A DNA stretch of 64,000 nucleotides from Bacteroidales bacterium (GCA_028687995.1 JAQTZA010000009.1:62001-126000); one strand, 5' to 3'. Shown: positions 37,195 through 46,504, counted from the first letter of the stretch. Numbers and translations: made by a program. The notes: generated by a model not told the origin, from the letters alone.

Positions 37195-37970
37195 TGTTCT
37201 ATTCCTTCTACTCTTAGATTTACGTTTAAAGTTTGAAAAGTCACACCACTAAATACGCCACGTTCAATCGGACAATCGGCATAGTCTCGTCCATGAGCGA
37301 GCTTTATATAACCATCTTCAATCCACCGATTGTGGGTTGGATCGAATGGTAACCAAATGCCATGTTCGTAAAATTCAATCCAAGCATGTGTATACCCTTC
37401 TCCTTGCATGAAACCTGCTACATAGCGGGTCGGAATATTTGCTTTTCGACAGAGTGCTGTCATGATATGTGCATAATCTTGACAAACGCCTTTTCCAATT
37501 TCAAGTGCATGATTGGCAGTTGTTGCTATTGTTGTTGCACCGGTTTCGTAAAAGAAATTTTCATGAAGCTTAGCACTTATCTTTTCTATTTTTTGTGAAA
37601 TTGTATCAATATGCGAGAATTCAATATTCAAAAAAAGTTGTTCTACAAGATTCAATGGTTTGGTGTAGTCCGAAGTGTAAAGGAATAGTGGATTCAACTC
37701 TTCGCAAATACGGTATGTCTCTAGCCAAACTTCGCCTTCGGAGCAGAATTCAAAGGTGGAATGTGGTTCGGTGATGTGGCCTGAGTGAACAATATTGCCA
37801 AACGAATCCATCCCGCGAGATAATTCCGTTGAAGGAAAAATCACGCATTGTTCGCTGATTATTTTTTGAAAAGGAAGGTGTTGAGGCGTGCAACGTAATA
37901 AAAAGGAGTGAGAACGAACTTCTTCAGTAAACAAGAATTTAGTAGTAAAGCTATATTGTAATTTTCCCAT
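37191..37970 (-). CDS. Transglutaminase-like cysteine peptidase
   Basis: A 259-residue cytosolic protein with an N-terminal beta domain (residues 1-100) and a transglutaminase core. The catalytic triad is Cys163 in GKGVCQDYAH, His195 in GYTHAWIEF and Asp210 in WLPFDPTHNR. RANIPTRYVAGF-type sequence (KANIPTRYVAGF) between them is typical. In clusters with circularly permuted ATP-grasp and alpha-E genes this family is thought to cut or rearrange amide-linked peptides. It lies 8 bases after the alpha-E gene. Confidence 0.9.
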   Translation of the reverse strand: MGKLQYSFTTKFLFTEEVRSHSFLLRCTPQHLPFQKIISEQCVIFPSTELSRGMDSFGNIVHSGHITEPHSTFEFCSEGEVWLETYRICEELNPLFLYTSDYTKPLNLVEQLFLNIEFSHIDTISQKIEKISAKLHENFFYETGATTIATTANHALEIGKGVCQDYAHIMTALCRKANIPTRYVAGFMQGEGYTHAWIEFYEHGIWLPFDPTHNRWIEDGYIKLAHGRDYADCPIERGVFSGVTFQTLNVNLRVEGIEQ

Positions 37971-37978
37971 CTATATTT

Positions 37979-38680
37979 TTATGCATAAAATAACCCGTTG
38001 ACTGATTCAAGTGTTTTATCATCTTGGTAGGTGCTTCGAGTCATTAACTTGTGTAGGTGTTTTAACATTTCCTCGTTAAAGATATATTTTTCTTTCGAAA
38101 CTAGTTCATGAAGTGGCACAAATAGTTCGAATATTCGCTCAAATGAATAGTCGAAACGAATATGCAAATCTATTCCTTCGATTAATTTCCCTGATTTTAG
38201 TACACACCGAAGTGATGCATTCCCAATTCGAGCATCTATTGATCCCCAAAAAGCGAGAAGGTAGTCGGTGATGGATTGAAGTTCGAGCATATCGCAATTT
38301 TGCTTTGCGCACGCATTCAAATGACTAATTGATAGTTGAATGTAGGAGAGGGTTTCGCTCGTGATTTCTTCACGTAACACAATGGCATTATCATTTGCTA
38401 GATTCAACATCGAGGATAATGAATCTGGATTCTCGCTATCATAAAGATAACTTTTCATGAAATCTTCGTCAGATGAATATTTATTTTCAATACCCATTTT
38501 TGAACAATAGAGAATGTACGCATTTTTGTCACCATCAATCATTATGTCGTGATATTTGCGCAAAAAATGCAAAGAGGCGTAAGCCCTTTCTGTATATCGT
38601 CCCAACCAATATAGGCGTGAAGCTTTTTCCTTCGATAGTGTCGAAATGTTTTTTTCTTGTGTGAGGGTGATTGTTTCCAT
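37979..38680 (-). CDS. Alpha-E domain protein
   Basis: A 233-residue all-helical protein. KASRLYWLGRYTERAYASLHFLRKYHD at the N-terminus and ISHLNACAKQN, FWGSIDARIGN and FDYSFERIFELF later fit the alpha-E domain, which always travels with circularly permuted ATP-grasp ligases. It is somewhat shorter than the usual 300 or so residues. Its role is unknown, perhaps as a binding partner of the ligase. It lies 38 bases after the ATP-grasp gene and 8 before the transglutaminase. Confidence 0.85.
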   Translation of the reverse strand: METITLTQEKNISTLSKEKASRLYWLGRYTERAYASLHFLRKYHDIMIDGDKNAYILYCSKMGIENKYSSDEDFMKSYLYDSENPDSLSSMLNLANDNAIVLREEITSETLSYIQLSISHLNACAKQNCDMLELQSITDYLLAFWGSIDARIGNASLRCVLKSGKLIEGIDLHIRFDYSFERIFELFVPLHELVSKEKYIFNEEMLKHLHKLMTRSTYQDDKTLESVNGLFYA

Positions 38681-38718
38681 ATCTATATTCTTTTTGAGGG
38701 CAAAATATCTGTTTTATT

Positions 38719-40035
38719 TTATTTGTTTAAGACCCATGTGTCTTTGAATCCACCCCCTTGCGAAGAGTTTACTATAAAAGAGGTAGGGTCTCGAGAAAAC
38801 CGAGTAAGTCCGCTTTTCCAAACTTTTGTTTCGGCTTCGCTCAATACAAATGCTCTTAAATCCGCTTTTCTAAAGACAGTTTCGTTCCCTTCAATTATTT
38901 CTAAATCTTTGAAATCAATTACCTCTTGTGCAATCCATCGTCGGGGCTCTGTTGTAATTAGGTGTTTGATATTCGCCAATTGTTCTGTATTCATATCTCG
39001 TCCAAACAAAACGCCGTATCCACCTGCTTCAGAAACATCTTTGATAACCAGTGTTTTGAGGTGCTCTAGGATGTATTTCTTGTCGTAATCGAAATAGGGT
39101 AGGTATGTGGGGGCATTTTGCAAGATAGGTTTCTCTCCTAAGTAATATTCTATCATTTTTGGTACAAAATAATAGATGCCCTTATCGTCTGCTACGCCAT
39201 TGCCTGGCGCGTTTACTAAAGCCACATTTCCCTTTGAATAAGCTCTCATTAGATTTGGAACTCCAAGCATAGAGCTACTGTCAAACGCTAATGGATCAAG
39301 AAATTCATCTGAAATGCGGCGGTAAATGGAGCCAACTCTTTTTTTCTTGTCGAATAATCCTTTGTAATAGACACAATCGTTTTCTACAATTAAGTCACCC
39401 GGAAAAGCGAGAACCATTCCGCTTTTTTCCGCTAAATAGGAATGTTCAAAAAATGCAGAATTATAGCGCCCTGGAGTCAAAATAACCATCAATCCTTCAT
39501 CCACATTTACATATTCCATTGTTTTTTTTAGCATCGATGGATATGAGCGGTTGTCGGCTATGTCGTTTTCCTTGAAGGTAGCGGGTGACACTTTCCGTGT
39601 GATAGTACGTGCGATAATTGGATAAGAGGCACCTGATGGAATACGAAGATTGTCTTCGAGAATAAACCAATTGTCGTCTTTAGCTTGTACCAAATCAATA
39701 CCTGATATATGTGAATATACTTCATTTTTAGGTGTGATAAATTCACATTGAGGAAGATAACCTTTCGAGGAATAGATAAACTCCTCTGGGATAATTCCAT
39801 TTTTCACAATCTGTTTTTTGTGATAGATATCTTTCAGAAAAATATTCAACGCATTCACTCGTTGAATCAATCCTTTCTCCATCGTGCTCCAGTCGTTGTG
39901 GGATATTGTTCTTGGGATGCCATCGAAAGGAAAGAGTTGTTCATCGAATACACCATTTTTATATATTCCGAAGCGAACGCCAAAGCGCTCCATCCACTTG
40001 TTTACCGTATCACGTTGTTCTGCTAATGTATACAT
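38719..40035 (-). CDS. Circularly permuted ATP-grasp ligase
   Basis: A 438-residue enzyme of the circularly permuted ATP-grasp type 2 family (DUF404/DUF407). Family blocks: GIYKNGVFDEQLFPFDGIPR, NDNWFILEDNLRIPSGASYPI, VILTPGRYNSAFFEHSYLA, VNAPGNGVADDKGIYYFVPKMIEYYLGE, and SEAGGYGVLFG. Such ligases are predicted to form amide bonds between an amino acid and a peptide or protein carboxylate. It is first in an operon with alpha-E, transglutaminase and two M14-like genes, which suggests a small peptide synthesis or modification pathway. Confidence 0.9.
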   Translation of the reverse strand: MYTLAEQRDTVNKWMERFGVRFGIYKNGVFDEQLFPFDGIPRTISHNDWSTMEKGLIQRVNALNIFLKDIYHKKQIVKNGIIPEEFIYSSKGYLPQCEFITPKNEVYSHISGIDLVQAKDDNWFILEDNLRIPSGASYPIIARTITRKVSPATFKENDIADNRSYPSMLKKTMEYVNVDEGLMVILTPGRYNSAFFEHSYLAEKSGMVLAFPGDLIVENDCVYYKGLFDKKKRVGSIYRRISDEFLDPLAFDSSSMLGVPNLMRAYSKGNVALVNAPGNGVADDKGIYYFVPKMIEYYLGEKPILQNAPTYLPYFDYDKKYILEHLKTLVIKDVSEAGGYGVLFGRDMNTEQLANIKHLITTEPRRWIAQEVIDFKDLEIIEGNETVFRKADLRAFVLSEAETKVWKSGLTRFSRDPTSFIVNSSQGGGFKDTWVLNK

Positions 40036-40128
40036 ATATTATGTATTTGTATTTGACAAAAGTTTACAATAATGAATTAATATAAATTATAATGTCAGAT
40101 ATAGTCTATATTAATTGTCATAATATCG

Positions 40129-40136
40129 CAAATATA
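40129..40136 (-). promoter_or_regulatory. Possible -7 element of the ATP-grasp operon
   Basis: Minus strand TATATTTG matches TAnnTTTG and lies 94 bases upstream of the ATG. The surrounding sequence is very AT-rich, so chance matches are likely. The rest of 40036-40255 shows no other feature. Confidence 0.35.
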
Positions 40137-40255
40137 TATATTTATATTTCAAAATGCTAATTTGATATTTAGATTGTTTGTAAATTAACAATTATTAGTT
40201 TTAGTACATGATGAATGGGTTCGTTAGTATATTATTGTTGATGACTTACTGGCAC

Positions 40256-40290
40256 AAAAAAAAGGGATGGCCATTTCGGCCATCCCTTTT
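40256..40290 (-). terminator. Terminator of the beta-helix protein gene
   Basis: A near-perfect 12-bp stem AAAGGGATGGCC/GGCCATCCCTTT (40261-40272 with 40278-40289), loop of five bases. On the minus strand it is followed by eight T (40256-40263). It lies 19 bases beyond the stop codon of the gene at 40309. Confidence 0.92.
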
Positions 40291-40308
40291 AAAGTTAAAT
40301 GAATTAGA

Positions 40309-43300
40309 TTATTTTACGACAACTTTCTTAACAAGGTTGCCTATCTTCACGATCTGAATGCCTTTATTTAGAGTGTTGATTTGATTCACTCCTTCAGTGG
40401 CAACCTTGCTGCTGATTTTTTGACCAACACCATTGTATAACTCTATGATTTGACCTGCAGCCAAGCCATCTACATTTATGATGCCATTGTTTGTGTAAAT
40501 ATTGATACCTAAAGTTGATGGTTTCAAATCTACAGTAATATCAACAACACCCGTACAAGCAACTGTTTTGTTGACAGCTCCTGCAGCAGAAACTGTTACA
40601 TCTCCTGTGTAGGTATTTGCACTTAATCCAGCCACCAAACGAACATAGATTGGTGTAGCAGATACAGATCCTGAAGTTGGAGCGACAGTTACTGAAGGCG
40701 TAAACTCACTTGTTACACCTGTTTTCGAAACTTCAAAATTAGTTGGTGCAGTAATTGTAATATCACCAGATAAACTTGTTCCGCCACTTACATCGAATGA
40801 ATGAAGGAAGTGAGCTGGGCCAGCGCCAGTTGTATAATTTAAATTATCCAAAGATGATGGAGAAACGGTAAGTACTGGTGCTATTTCATAAGCTCCCATA
40901 GTTACATTGACTCTTGATGTGCCATCAAAATCGGTTGATATACCAGTACCACTCACCCCTAATATTCCTATCGATTTGAAATCTACTGCAGTTGTTCCAT
41001 TTACATTAGCAAATGATGGGCTAACACTAACGCTGCTGACATCTTGACCTGTAGCTGTTCTCATAGCCACTATATCTGCTCTAGATCCGCCATATGCGCC
41101 TAAAACTCCTCCAGTGCCTGTTGATACGTAGTCATTACCATCGATGGTTAATGTTCCAGTTGTATTAGTTGCCATCGAGATTGCATAATGAGCTCCTGAG
41201 GCAGTACCACCGTTTGAGCGAGCATTAGCCAAAATGTTGTTTTTGATATTGCGAATATTTGCAACTCCTGTCGTACTTATGCATTTAGATTGTAGCGCAA
41301 GTGTAGTTGGAGTTCCACCAAGTGAAACCGTGTTGTGGTAGAAGCTAGTATTAACTGAACCAGTAGTTTCAACTAGCCCAGATAAGGTAGTTGGATTATT
41401 GCCTTTAAGGGTAATAATATTATTGCTAACGGTGTTAGTTCCTGCATTGCAATAAATACCTACAACATTTGCCGCAGTACTTGTAGATGTTACCTCAAGA
41501 GAATGAATTAGATTCTTGTTGGCTGCAAGAGTGCTTGCTGCTCCATTTTGGTAGATAGCATACACGTTTCCAGTTGTTGTTGTGTTTGTCATATTAGCAA
41601 TTGTATTGCCACTAATGGTAACAGAACCAGTGCCTTGGGATAATATGCCATAAATATATTGAGTAAGACCAGAGGTGTTATTAATGCTGTTAGCTGTTGA
41701 TCCACTTCCTATCACGTTATTGCTTATGGTTGTAGTCCCTGCTGAGGCGCTTTTTTGAATTCCAACAATATTGGTACCGCTTGTTCCATTAGGTTGGGCC
41801 TTAATCGCACCTATCTTATTGTTTTGACAATTTGTTGTACCAGAAGTTGTGATGGACATGGCCGTAGTAGTTGCTGCCCCGACGTTAGTTATGATTATTG
41901 AATCATTACCTGTGGTTCCTCCGATAGTATTACCTGTGGTTGTGCCAATATTAATGTCATTAGTTCCAGCGGCTGTTATCCCTAACCAACTTGCAGTTCC
42001 AGAGTTTGGCCAAGTCAAACCTTTAATTTTATTATTTTGAACTGAAGATGCAGATCCAGTGCCAGATGTTGTAAGTATAATTCCATTAAATGTATTATTT
42101 GTTGTACTCACTTTTGTCAAAGTTCCACTACATGATGCAGCATTTCCACCTATAAAATTGCCACTAATGGTGTGACCTCCGCCACCAGAAACTGTAATCC
42201 CTGTGTAAGCAAACCCTCCAGTTGGAGTAAACGGTGCACTATCATCATAAATGCTATTTCCTGAGATAGTTGCTCCGGTATGGCTGGCATCAACAATTAT
42301 TGCTGTTGCTGCTGCAGATAAAAGAAAACAGTTTTTCAATTCGTTGTTTGAAATAGTTAATCCTGTAGTTGGTAAAGCCGCAGAAACTCCTTTCGCATAA
42401 ACCGAATAGGCACATCTACCAGTGATGAGGTTGTTTTGAATGTTGATGTTTGACATAGCAACAGTCGGCGTAGCTGTAAAAGTAACAGTAACATTTCCTT
42501 TTCCAGAACTTGTGTTGTTTGCTGAAATTGTGCAGTATTTTACTGTAACATTGCTTAATCCTGTAGCACCAGTCGGTTCCTGGATTAGGAAAGTGTAAGG
42601 TGTAGAGGTAGAAGCAAGCGTATTTGTAATACTTAGATCTCTTGCTCCAGTTTGATTAACGCGACCATCGAATGTTACATTTGAACCTGAAATTGTAATA
42701 ATATTTGATGCTAAGCTAGAGGTGATAGTCTTTCCAGAAACTGTAGGATATACAGTTAAAGATGTCCATGTACCTGCATTCAAAGTGACTAGTGAAGCTT
42801 CAGTGGTGTTGTCATAAATTTTTACAGCAATATTCTTTCCTGATTGACTAGCCGCGTTGGTGTTAATAGCATCGAATGCTAATTTTAAGGTCGTGTAACT
42901 TGTCCCATCAGCAATAACTGCTGCTCCAGTGATAGCAACACTTGCCTTCGTAAATGTAGCGACATAGTTTGCTCCCCCATTGGTCAACCAACTATCTCCT
43001 TGTCCTGTTCCCCAGCTTTTGGCCCAAACGGTCACTTTACACGCAGTGCCTGCTGGAATACCTGCCAATAAATCCACATTTAATCCTGAAGAAACTCCTT
43101 GAAAATCATTTCCGCCTAAAGCCGTTTGTGTCCAAATAACTTCGGTTGCAGCTATGTAGGTCGTTACGTTATCCGCACTTTTAACTTCGTAGAAAAATGA
43201 ACCACCAGTTCGATCTTGTGTGTCGCTCCAATACTTCATATCAGCTCCATCTAGCTTCAGGGATGTCACATTTCCTAATCCAGCAACAAATGATGATCCG

Positions 43301-43467
43301 TATGCAGGATCACTCCCAATCCATTTGTACCCTGTTGGAGGAGTTACTCCAGCTTCGTTTACATTTAATTTGATGAAATCCGAGTACCATCCTGTGGCTG
43401 CCGTGGCAGTCCATGAAAAAAGACCCAATAGTAGGGTCAGAGATAATGAGAAAATTTTTCTTTTCAT
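40309..43467 (-). CDS. Large secreted surface protein, beta-helix-like, T9SS cargo
   Basis: A 1052-residue protein with a Sec signal peptide (MKRKIFSLSLTLLLGLFSW, cut after ATAA). Residues about 180-850 are Thr/Ser/Asn/Gly-rich with many short units such as SGNTI, QNNKIKG and SNNVIGS, the pattern of a right-handed parallel beta-helix. A beta-sandwich repeat (about 880-985, with NFEVSKTGV) follows. The last 75 or so residues (LGINIYTNNGIINVDGL to KGIQIVKIGNLVKKVVVK) form a T9SS type A sorting domain, so the protein is carried across the outer membrane by the type IX system. It may bind or cut a polysaccharide; no catalytic residues could be named. Confidence 0.85.
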   Translation of the reverse strand: MKRKIFSLSLTLLLGLFSWTATAATGWYSDFIKLNVNEAGVTPPTGYKWIGSDPAYGSSFVAGLGNVTSLKLDGADMKYWSDTQDRTGGSFFYEVKSADNVTTYIAATEVIWTQTALGGNDFQGVSSGLNVDLLAGIPAGTACKVTVWAKSWGTGQGDSWLTNGGANYVATFTKASVAITGAAVIADGTSYTTLKLAFDAINTNAASQSGKNIAVKIYDNTTEASLVTLNAGTWTSLTVYPTVSGKTITSSLASNIITISGSNVTFDGRVNQTGARDLSITNTLASTSTPYTFLIQEPTGATGLSNVTVKYCTISANNTSSGKGNVTVTFTATPTVAMSNINIQNNLITGRCAYSVYAKGVSAALPTTGLTISNNELKNCFLLSAAATAIIVDASHTGATISGNSIYDDSAPFTPTGGFAYTGITVSGGGGHTISGNFIGGNAASCSGTLTKVSTTNNTFNGIILTTSGTGSASSVQNNKIKGLTWPNSGTASWLGITAAGTNDINIGTTTGNTIGGTTGNDSIIITNVGAATTTAMSITTSGTTNCQNNKIGAIKAQPNGTSGTNIVGIQKSASAGTTTISNNVIGSGSTANSINNTSGLTQYIYGILSQGTGSVTISGNTIANMTNTTTTGNVYAIYQNGAASTLAANKNLIHSLEVTSTSTAANVVGIYCNAGTNTVSNNIITLKGNNPTTLSGLVETTGSVNTSFYHNTVSLGGTPTTLALQSKCISTTGVANIRNIKNNILANARSNGGTASGAHYAISMATNTTGTLTIDGNDYVSTGTGGVLGAYGGSRADIVAMRTATGQDVSSVSVSPSFANVNGTTAVDFKSIGILGVSGTGISTDFDGTSRVNVTMGAYEIAPVLTVSPSSLDNLNYTTGAGPAHFLHSFDVSGGTSLSGDITITAPTNFEVSKTGVTSEFTPSVTVAPTSGSVSATPIYVRLVAGLSANTYTGDVTVSAAGAVNKTVACTGVVDITVDLKPSTLGINIYTNNGIINVDGLAAGQIIELYNGVGQKISSKVATEGVNQINTLNKGIQIVKIGNLVKKVVVK

Positions 43468-43543
43468 AGTGCGTTTTCTTTTAAAAAAATGGTAAGTAAA
43501 TTTAAGTTAGTGTTGATAAATGTGTGTTTTTTCGAATTCGATT

Positions 43544-43551
43544 CAAATATC
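43544..43551 (-). promoter_or_regulatory. Possible -7 element of the beta-helix gene
   Basis: Minus strand GATATTTG, one mismatch to TAnnTTTG, with TTG 18 bases upstream. It would give a leader of about 70 bases before the ATG at 43467. Confidence 0.4.
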
Positions 43552-44031
43552 GCATTTAATTATTGATCGCAATAGGAAATGATGGATGAAATGCGTAATT
43601 TAATGGATGAAAATTGTTAAAAATTAACAAGGTAATGATATTTTGGGTTTGTATAAGCATATTCTGCTCATTTTAAGCTATTTCTGTAATAATTCAAAAT
43701 TACTTTCTCTGGTGTATTATACGAATATGAATTGATATTGGTTTAAATTGTTTCAGATTGTGAATTTAAACCACTAATATTTTACAATTTGTAGTGATTG
43801 TCTTTGGTGAATTGATATTAAGTTGAGAATGTATGTGTGAAAATAAACAAAATTTCGCATTGTGGAGTGTGTCAGGTATATGTAATTTTATTCAATGCAA
43901 ATACTGAAATTTTAAAAGGCTAATTCAAAGTCTGATTATGTCTAATTTAATAACAAAATCGCTTGAGAAAGGTTTAATCTTTTGGGTGTTATTTCATTCT
44001 TGAAAATTTTCGTTATTTGTCTCTTTTTCCT

Positions 44032-44039
44032 TATCTTTG
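44032..44039 (+). promoter_or_regulatory. -7 element of pgk promoter
   Basis: TATCTTTG, a full match to TAnnTTTG, 46 bases upstream of the pgk ATG. A TTTG at 44016-44019 is too close to be the usual -33. Confidence 0.6.
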
Positions 44040-44084
44040 CACCCGTTATAAAATTGATTTATCACAATTAAACCATATACAATT

Positions 44085-45350
44085 ATGCAAACTATTGACC
44101 AATTTAATTTTGCCGGAAAAAAGGCATTTGTTCGTGTAGATTTTAATGTGCCTCTTGATCCAGAATTTGTAATCACTGATGATACCCGTATTCGTGCTGC
44201 TTTACCAACGCTTAAAAAGATTTTAGCTGATGGTGGTAGCGTTATCATTGGATCTCATCTTGGTCGTCCGAAGAAAAATCCAGAGCCTAAATATTCTATG
44301 AAACACATCTTGGCTCACGTTTCTAAATTGATTGGTGTTGAAGTACAATTTGCAGAAGACTGTATGGGAGAAGATGCAAAAGCAAAAGCTGCTGTGTTGA
44401 AACCGGGTGAAGTTTTAATGCTCGAAAACCTTCGTTTCTATGCTGAAGAAGAGGGAAAAGCACGCGGTTTGGCAGATGACGCTTCTGATGATGAGAAAGC
44501 TACTGCTAAAAAAGCAGTGAAAGAGAGTCAAAAACAGTTTACTAAGAATCTTGCAGCTTTGGCCGATGTGTATGTAAACGATGCATTCGGTACAGCTCAC
44601 CGTGCACACGCTTCTACAGCATTGATTGCTAAAGAATTTGCTACTGAAAACAAAATGTTTGGTTACTTGATGCAAGCCGAAGTTGATTCAGTAGAAAAAG
44701 TATTGAAAGCTCCTGTGAAACCAGTTACTGCGGTAATCGGTGGATCTAAAGTTTCTTCAAAAATTACTGTTATCGAAAACCTACTCGATAAAGTGGATAA
44801 CCTGATTATCTGTGGTGGTATGGCGTTTACATTCGCTAAAGCACAGGGCGGTAAAATCGGAACTTCACTCTGCGAAGATGATATGCAAGAGTTGGCATTA
44901 ACCATTTTGGCAAAAGCAAAAGCAAACGGTGTGAACATCGTTCTTCCAGTTGATGCTCTTTGCGCCGATAAATTTGCTCCCGATGCAGCTACTCAAGTGT
45001 GTGTGTCAGGTCAGATTCCTGACGGTTGGATGGGTATGGATGCAGGTCCAGAAACTAGGGTATTGTTTGCAAAAACGATTGAAGCTTCTAAAACGATTCT
45101 TTGGAACGGTCCTGCTGGAGTATTCGAATTTGATGCTTTCGCTGGTGGATCTAAAGCATTGGCTCAATCAATTGCAAACGCAACCAAAGCTGGAGCTTTC
45201 TCACTTGTAGGTGGTGGCGACTCAGTCGCTTGTGTCAACAAATTCGGTTTGGTAAACGACGTTAGCTACGTTTCTACTGGTGGTGGTGCATTGCTCGAAA
45301 TGATTGAAGGTCGTGTTCTTCCAGGTGTTGAGGCAATTCGCGGATTCTAA
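44085..45350 (+). CDS. pgk: Phosphoglycerate kinase
   Basis: Glycolytic enzyme that transfers phosphate from 1,3-bisphosphoglycerate to ADP. The signature [11 protein letters not shown] lies near the N-terminus, with IGSHLGRPK; later GGSKVSSKI and WNGPAGVFE and the nucleotide loop GGGDSVA are present. The 421-residue length includes a 20-odd residue insertion ([20 protein letters not shown]) found in Bacteroidales PGKs. It is a single gene with its own promoter and a probable terminator at 45362-45391. Confidence 0.97.
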   Translation: MQTIDQFNFAGKKAFVRVDFNVPLDPEFVITDDTRIRAALPTLKKILADGGSVIIGSHLGRPKKNPEPKYSMKHILAHVSKLIGVEVQFAEDCMGEDAKAKAAVLKPGEVLMLENLRFYAEEEGKARGLADDASDDEKATAKKAVKESQKQFTKNLAALADVYVNDAFGTAHRAHASTALIAKEFATENKMFGYLMQAEVDSVEKVLKAPVKPVTAVIGGSKVSSKITVIENLLDKVDNLIICGGMAFTFAKAQGGKIGTSLCEDDMQELALTILAKAKANGVNIVLPVDALCADKFAPDAATQVCVSGQIPDGWMGMDAGPETRVLFAKTIEASKTILWNGPAGVFEFDAFAGGSKALAQSIANATKAGAFSLVGGGDSVACVNKFGLVNDVSYVSTGGGALLEMIEGRVLPGVEAIRGF

Positions 45351-45361
45351 CAATAAGTAGT

Positions 45362-45391
45362 CAAACTCTTTCTATAAAATGAAGAGGTTTG
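45362..45391 (+). terminator. Probable terminator of pgk
   Basis: CAAACTCTT (45362-45370) pairs with AAGAGGTTTG (45382-45391) with one bulged G, followed by GTTTTCAATTTTTT. It begins 12 bases after the pgk stop. Confidence 0.6.
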
Positions 45392-45456
45392 GTTTTCAAT
45401 TTTTTGAATGAAACAAAATATTTCGTAGAAAAATAGTTGATTTTCTAAAAAGTTGC

Positions 45457-45464
45457 TACATTTG
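45457..45464 (+). promoter_or_regulatory. -7 element of the aromatic amino acid operon promoter
   Basis: TACATTTG matches TAnnTTTG; a TTG at 45437-45439 is a possible -33 with a 17-base spacer. The start near 45471 gives a 20-base leader to the leader-peptide ATG at 45492. Confidence 0.6.
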
Positions 45465-45491
45465 TGCTTCCAAACGGAAGAAATTGATATT

Positions 45492-45548
45492 ATGAATATT
45501 TTTGGTTTTGCATATTACTTCTTTTTTTACTTTTACTTTACCAAGTAG
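45492..45548 (+). CDS. Phe/Tyr-rich leader peptide of the pheA operon
   Basis: An 18-codon frame, MNIFGFAYYFFFYFYFTK, with seven Phe and four Tyr, ending in TAG at 45546-45548. Eleven of 18 codons call for the end products of the operon that follows, which is the mark of a ribosome-sensing attenuator peptide. Its stop lies 4 bases before the antiterminator arm at 45553, so a ribosome that finishes the peptide would cover that arm, while one stalled at Phe or Tyr codons would leave it free. Confidence 0.88.
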   Translation: MNIFGFAYYFFFYFYFTK

Positions 45549-45552
45549 TAAG

Positions 45553-45636
45553 AGCGGGAATTGATATGCGATAAGGTAAACCAAACCAAAAACATATAAA
45601 ATAAATCAAATCCCGCTCACAAGGCGGGATTTTTTT
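45553..45636 (+). promoter_or_regulatory. Transcription attenuator of the pheA operon (antiterminator and terminator)
   Basis: Terminator: ATCCCGC (45610-45616) pairs with GCGGGAT (45624-45630), loop TCACAAG, then seven T from 45630. Antiterminator: AGCGGGA (45553-45559) is exactly complementary to TCCCGCT (45611-45617), the 5' arm of the terminator, so the two folds exclude each other. With plentiful Phe/Tyr the ribosome reaches the leader stop, masks 45553-45559 and the terminator forms. With starvation the antiterminator forms and pheA is transcribed. Confidence 0.88.
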
Positions 45637-45649
45637 GTTACACAATAAG

Positions 45650-46498
45650 ATGAGAAAAAGAGTAGCTATACAGGGAATTAGAGGTGCTTATCACGAGTTG
45701 GCATCGCGTGCATTTTATAAAGACGAGGAGATTGATATTGTTGAATGTAATACATTTAAAGATTTATTCGAAGCTACTCATCAAGATTCGTCTATGTTTG
45801 CCGCTGTGGCCATTGAAAATACCATTGCAGGCAGTTTGCTTCCGAATTACGATTTGCTGAAACATAGCGATTTGAAAATTATTGGTGAATATAAATTGCA
45901 TATATCACATGCTTTAGTAGCCTTACCTGGTACGAAACTGGAAGATTTGGTGGAGATAAATTCACATCCCATTGCCCTGATGCAATGCAATGATTTTCTA
46001 GATACATTGCCTCATGTAAAAGTGGTTGAAAAGGTTGATACAGCTTTGAGTGCAAAAGAGATAGCTGATAAGAATTTGATTGGATATGGTGCAATTTGTT
46101 CTAAATTTGCAGCTGAAATTTTCGGATTAGAAGTTCTTTGTCAGGGTGTGGAAACTAACAAACGAAACTTTACGCGTTTTTTGATGTTGGCCAATGAGAA
46201 AGTAGCAGAAACGATGTTTGACGAACAATCGGTTGATAAATGTTCAATGGTATTTTCGTTGCCTGACTCATCGGGAAGTCTATCCCAAGTGCTTTCTATT
46301 CTCTCATTTTATGGGGTGAATTTAACTAAAATACAATCGCTGCCCATTATTGGTCGCGAATGGGAATATCAGTTTTATATCGATTTAGTTTTTAGTGATT
46401 TTGTGAAATATCGTCAGTCTTTGGATGCTATTCGCCCTTTGACGCACGATTTCCAAATATTGGGTGAATACCAAAGTTTTGAAGAAGCAATAAAATAA
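45650..46498 (+). CDS. pheA: Prephenate dehydratase
   Basis: Converts prephenate to phenylpyruvate in phenylalanine synthesis. The start is the ATG at 45650; an in-frame TTG at 45635 lies in the terminator T run and is rejected. Blocks: IQGIRGAYHELASRAFY, AIENTIAGSL, and the catalytic Thr-Arg in KRNFTRFLML. The C-terminal ACT domain (from about residue 200, CSMVFSLPDSSGSLSQVLSIL and IGREWEYQFYIDL) binds phenylalanine for feedback inhibition. The 282-residue monofunctional form lacks chorismate mutase, which is fused to DAHP synthase downstream. First gene of the attenuated operon. Confidence 0.95.
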   Translation: MRKRVAIQGIRGAYHELASRAFYKDEEIDIVECNTFKDLFEATHQDSSMFAAVAIENTIAGSLLPNYDLLKHSDLKIIGEYKLHISHALVALPGTKLEDLVEINSHPIALMQCNDFLDTLPHVKVVEKVDTALSAKEIADKNLIGYGAICSKFAAEIFGLEVLCQGVETNKRNFTRFLMLANEKVAETMFDEQSVDKCSMVFSLPDSSGSLSQVLSILSFYGVNLTKIQSLPIIGREWEYQFYIDLVFSDFVKYRQSLDAIRPLTHDFQILGEYQSFEEAIK

Positions 46499-46504
46499 TA
46501 TGCA

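Larger units (their letters stand above)
43468..44084 (+). other. 617-base intergenic region between divergent genes
   Basis: This very AT-rich stretch separates the secreted beta-helix gene from pgk. It holds the promoter elements listed at 43544-43551 and 44032-44039 and a short direct repeat of ATGGATGAAA (43580-43612). I see no open frame of interest, no tRNA and no strong hairpin in the remainder. Confidence 0.6.

Noticed and set aside
45635..45649. TTG as a start for pheA
   Set aside because: The TTG is inside the T run of the attenuator terminator; the ATG at 45650 gives the normal N-terminus.
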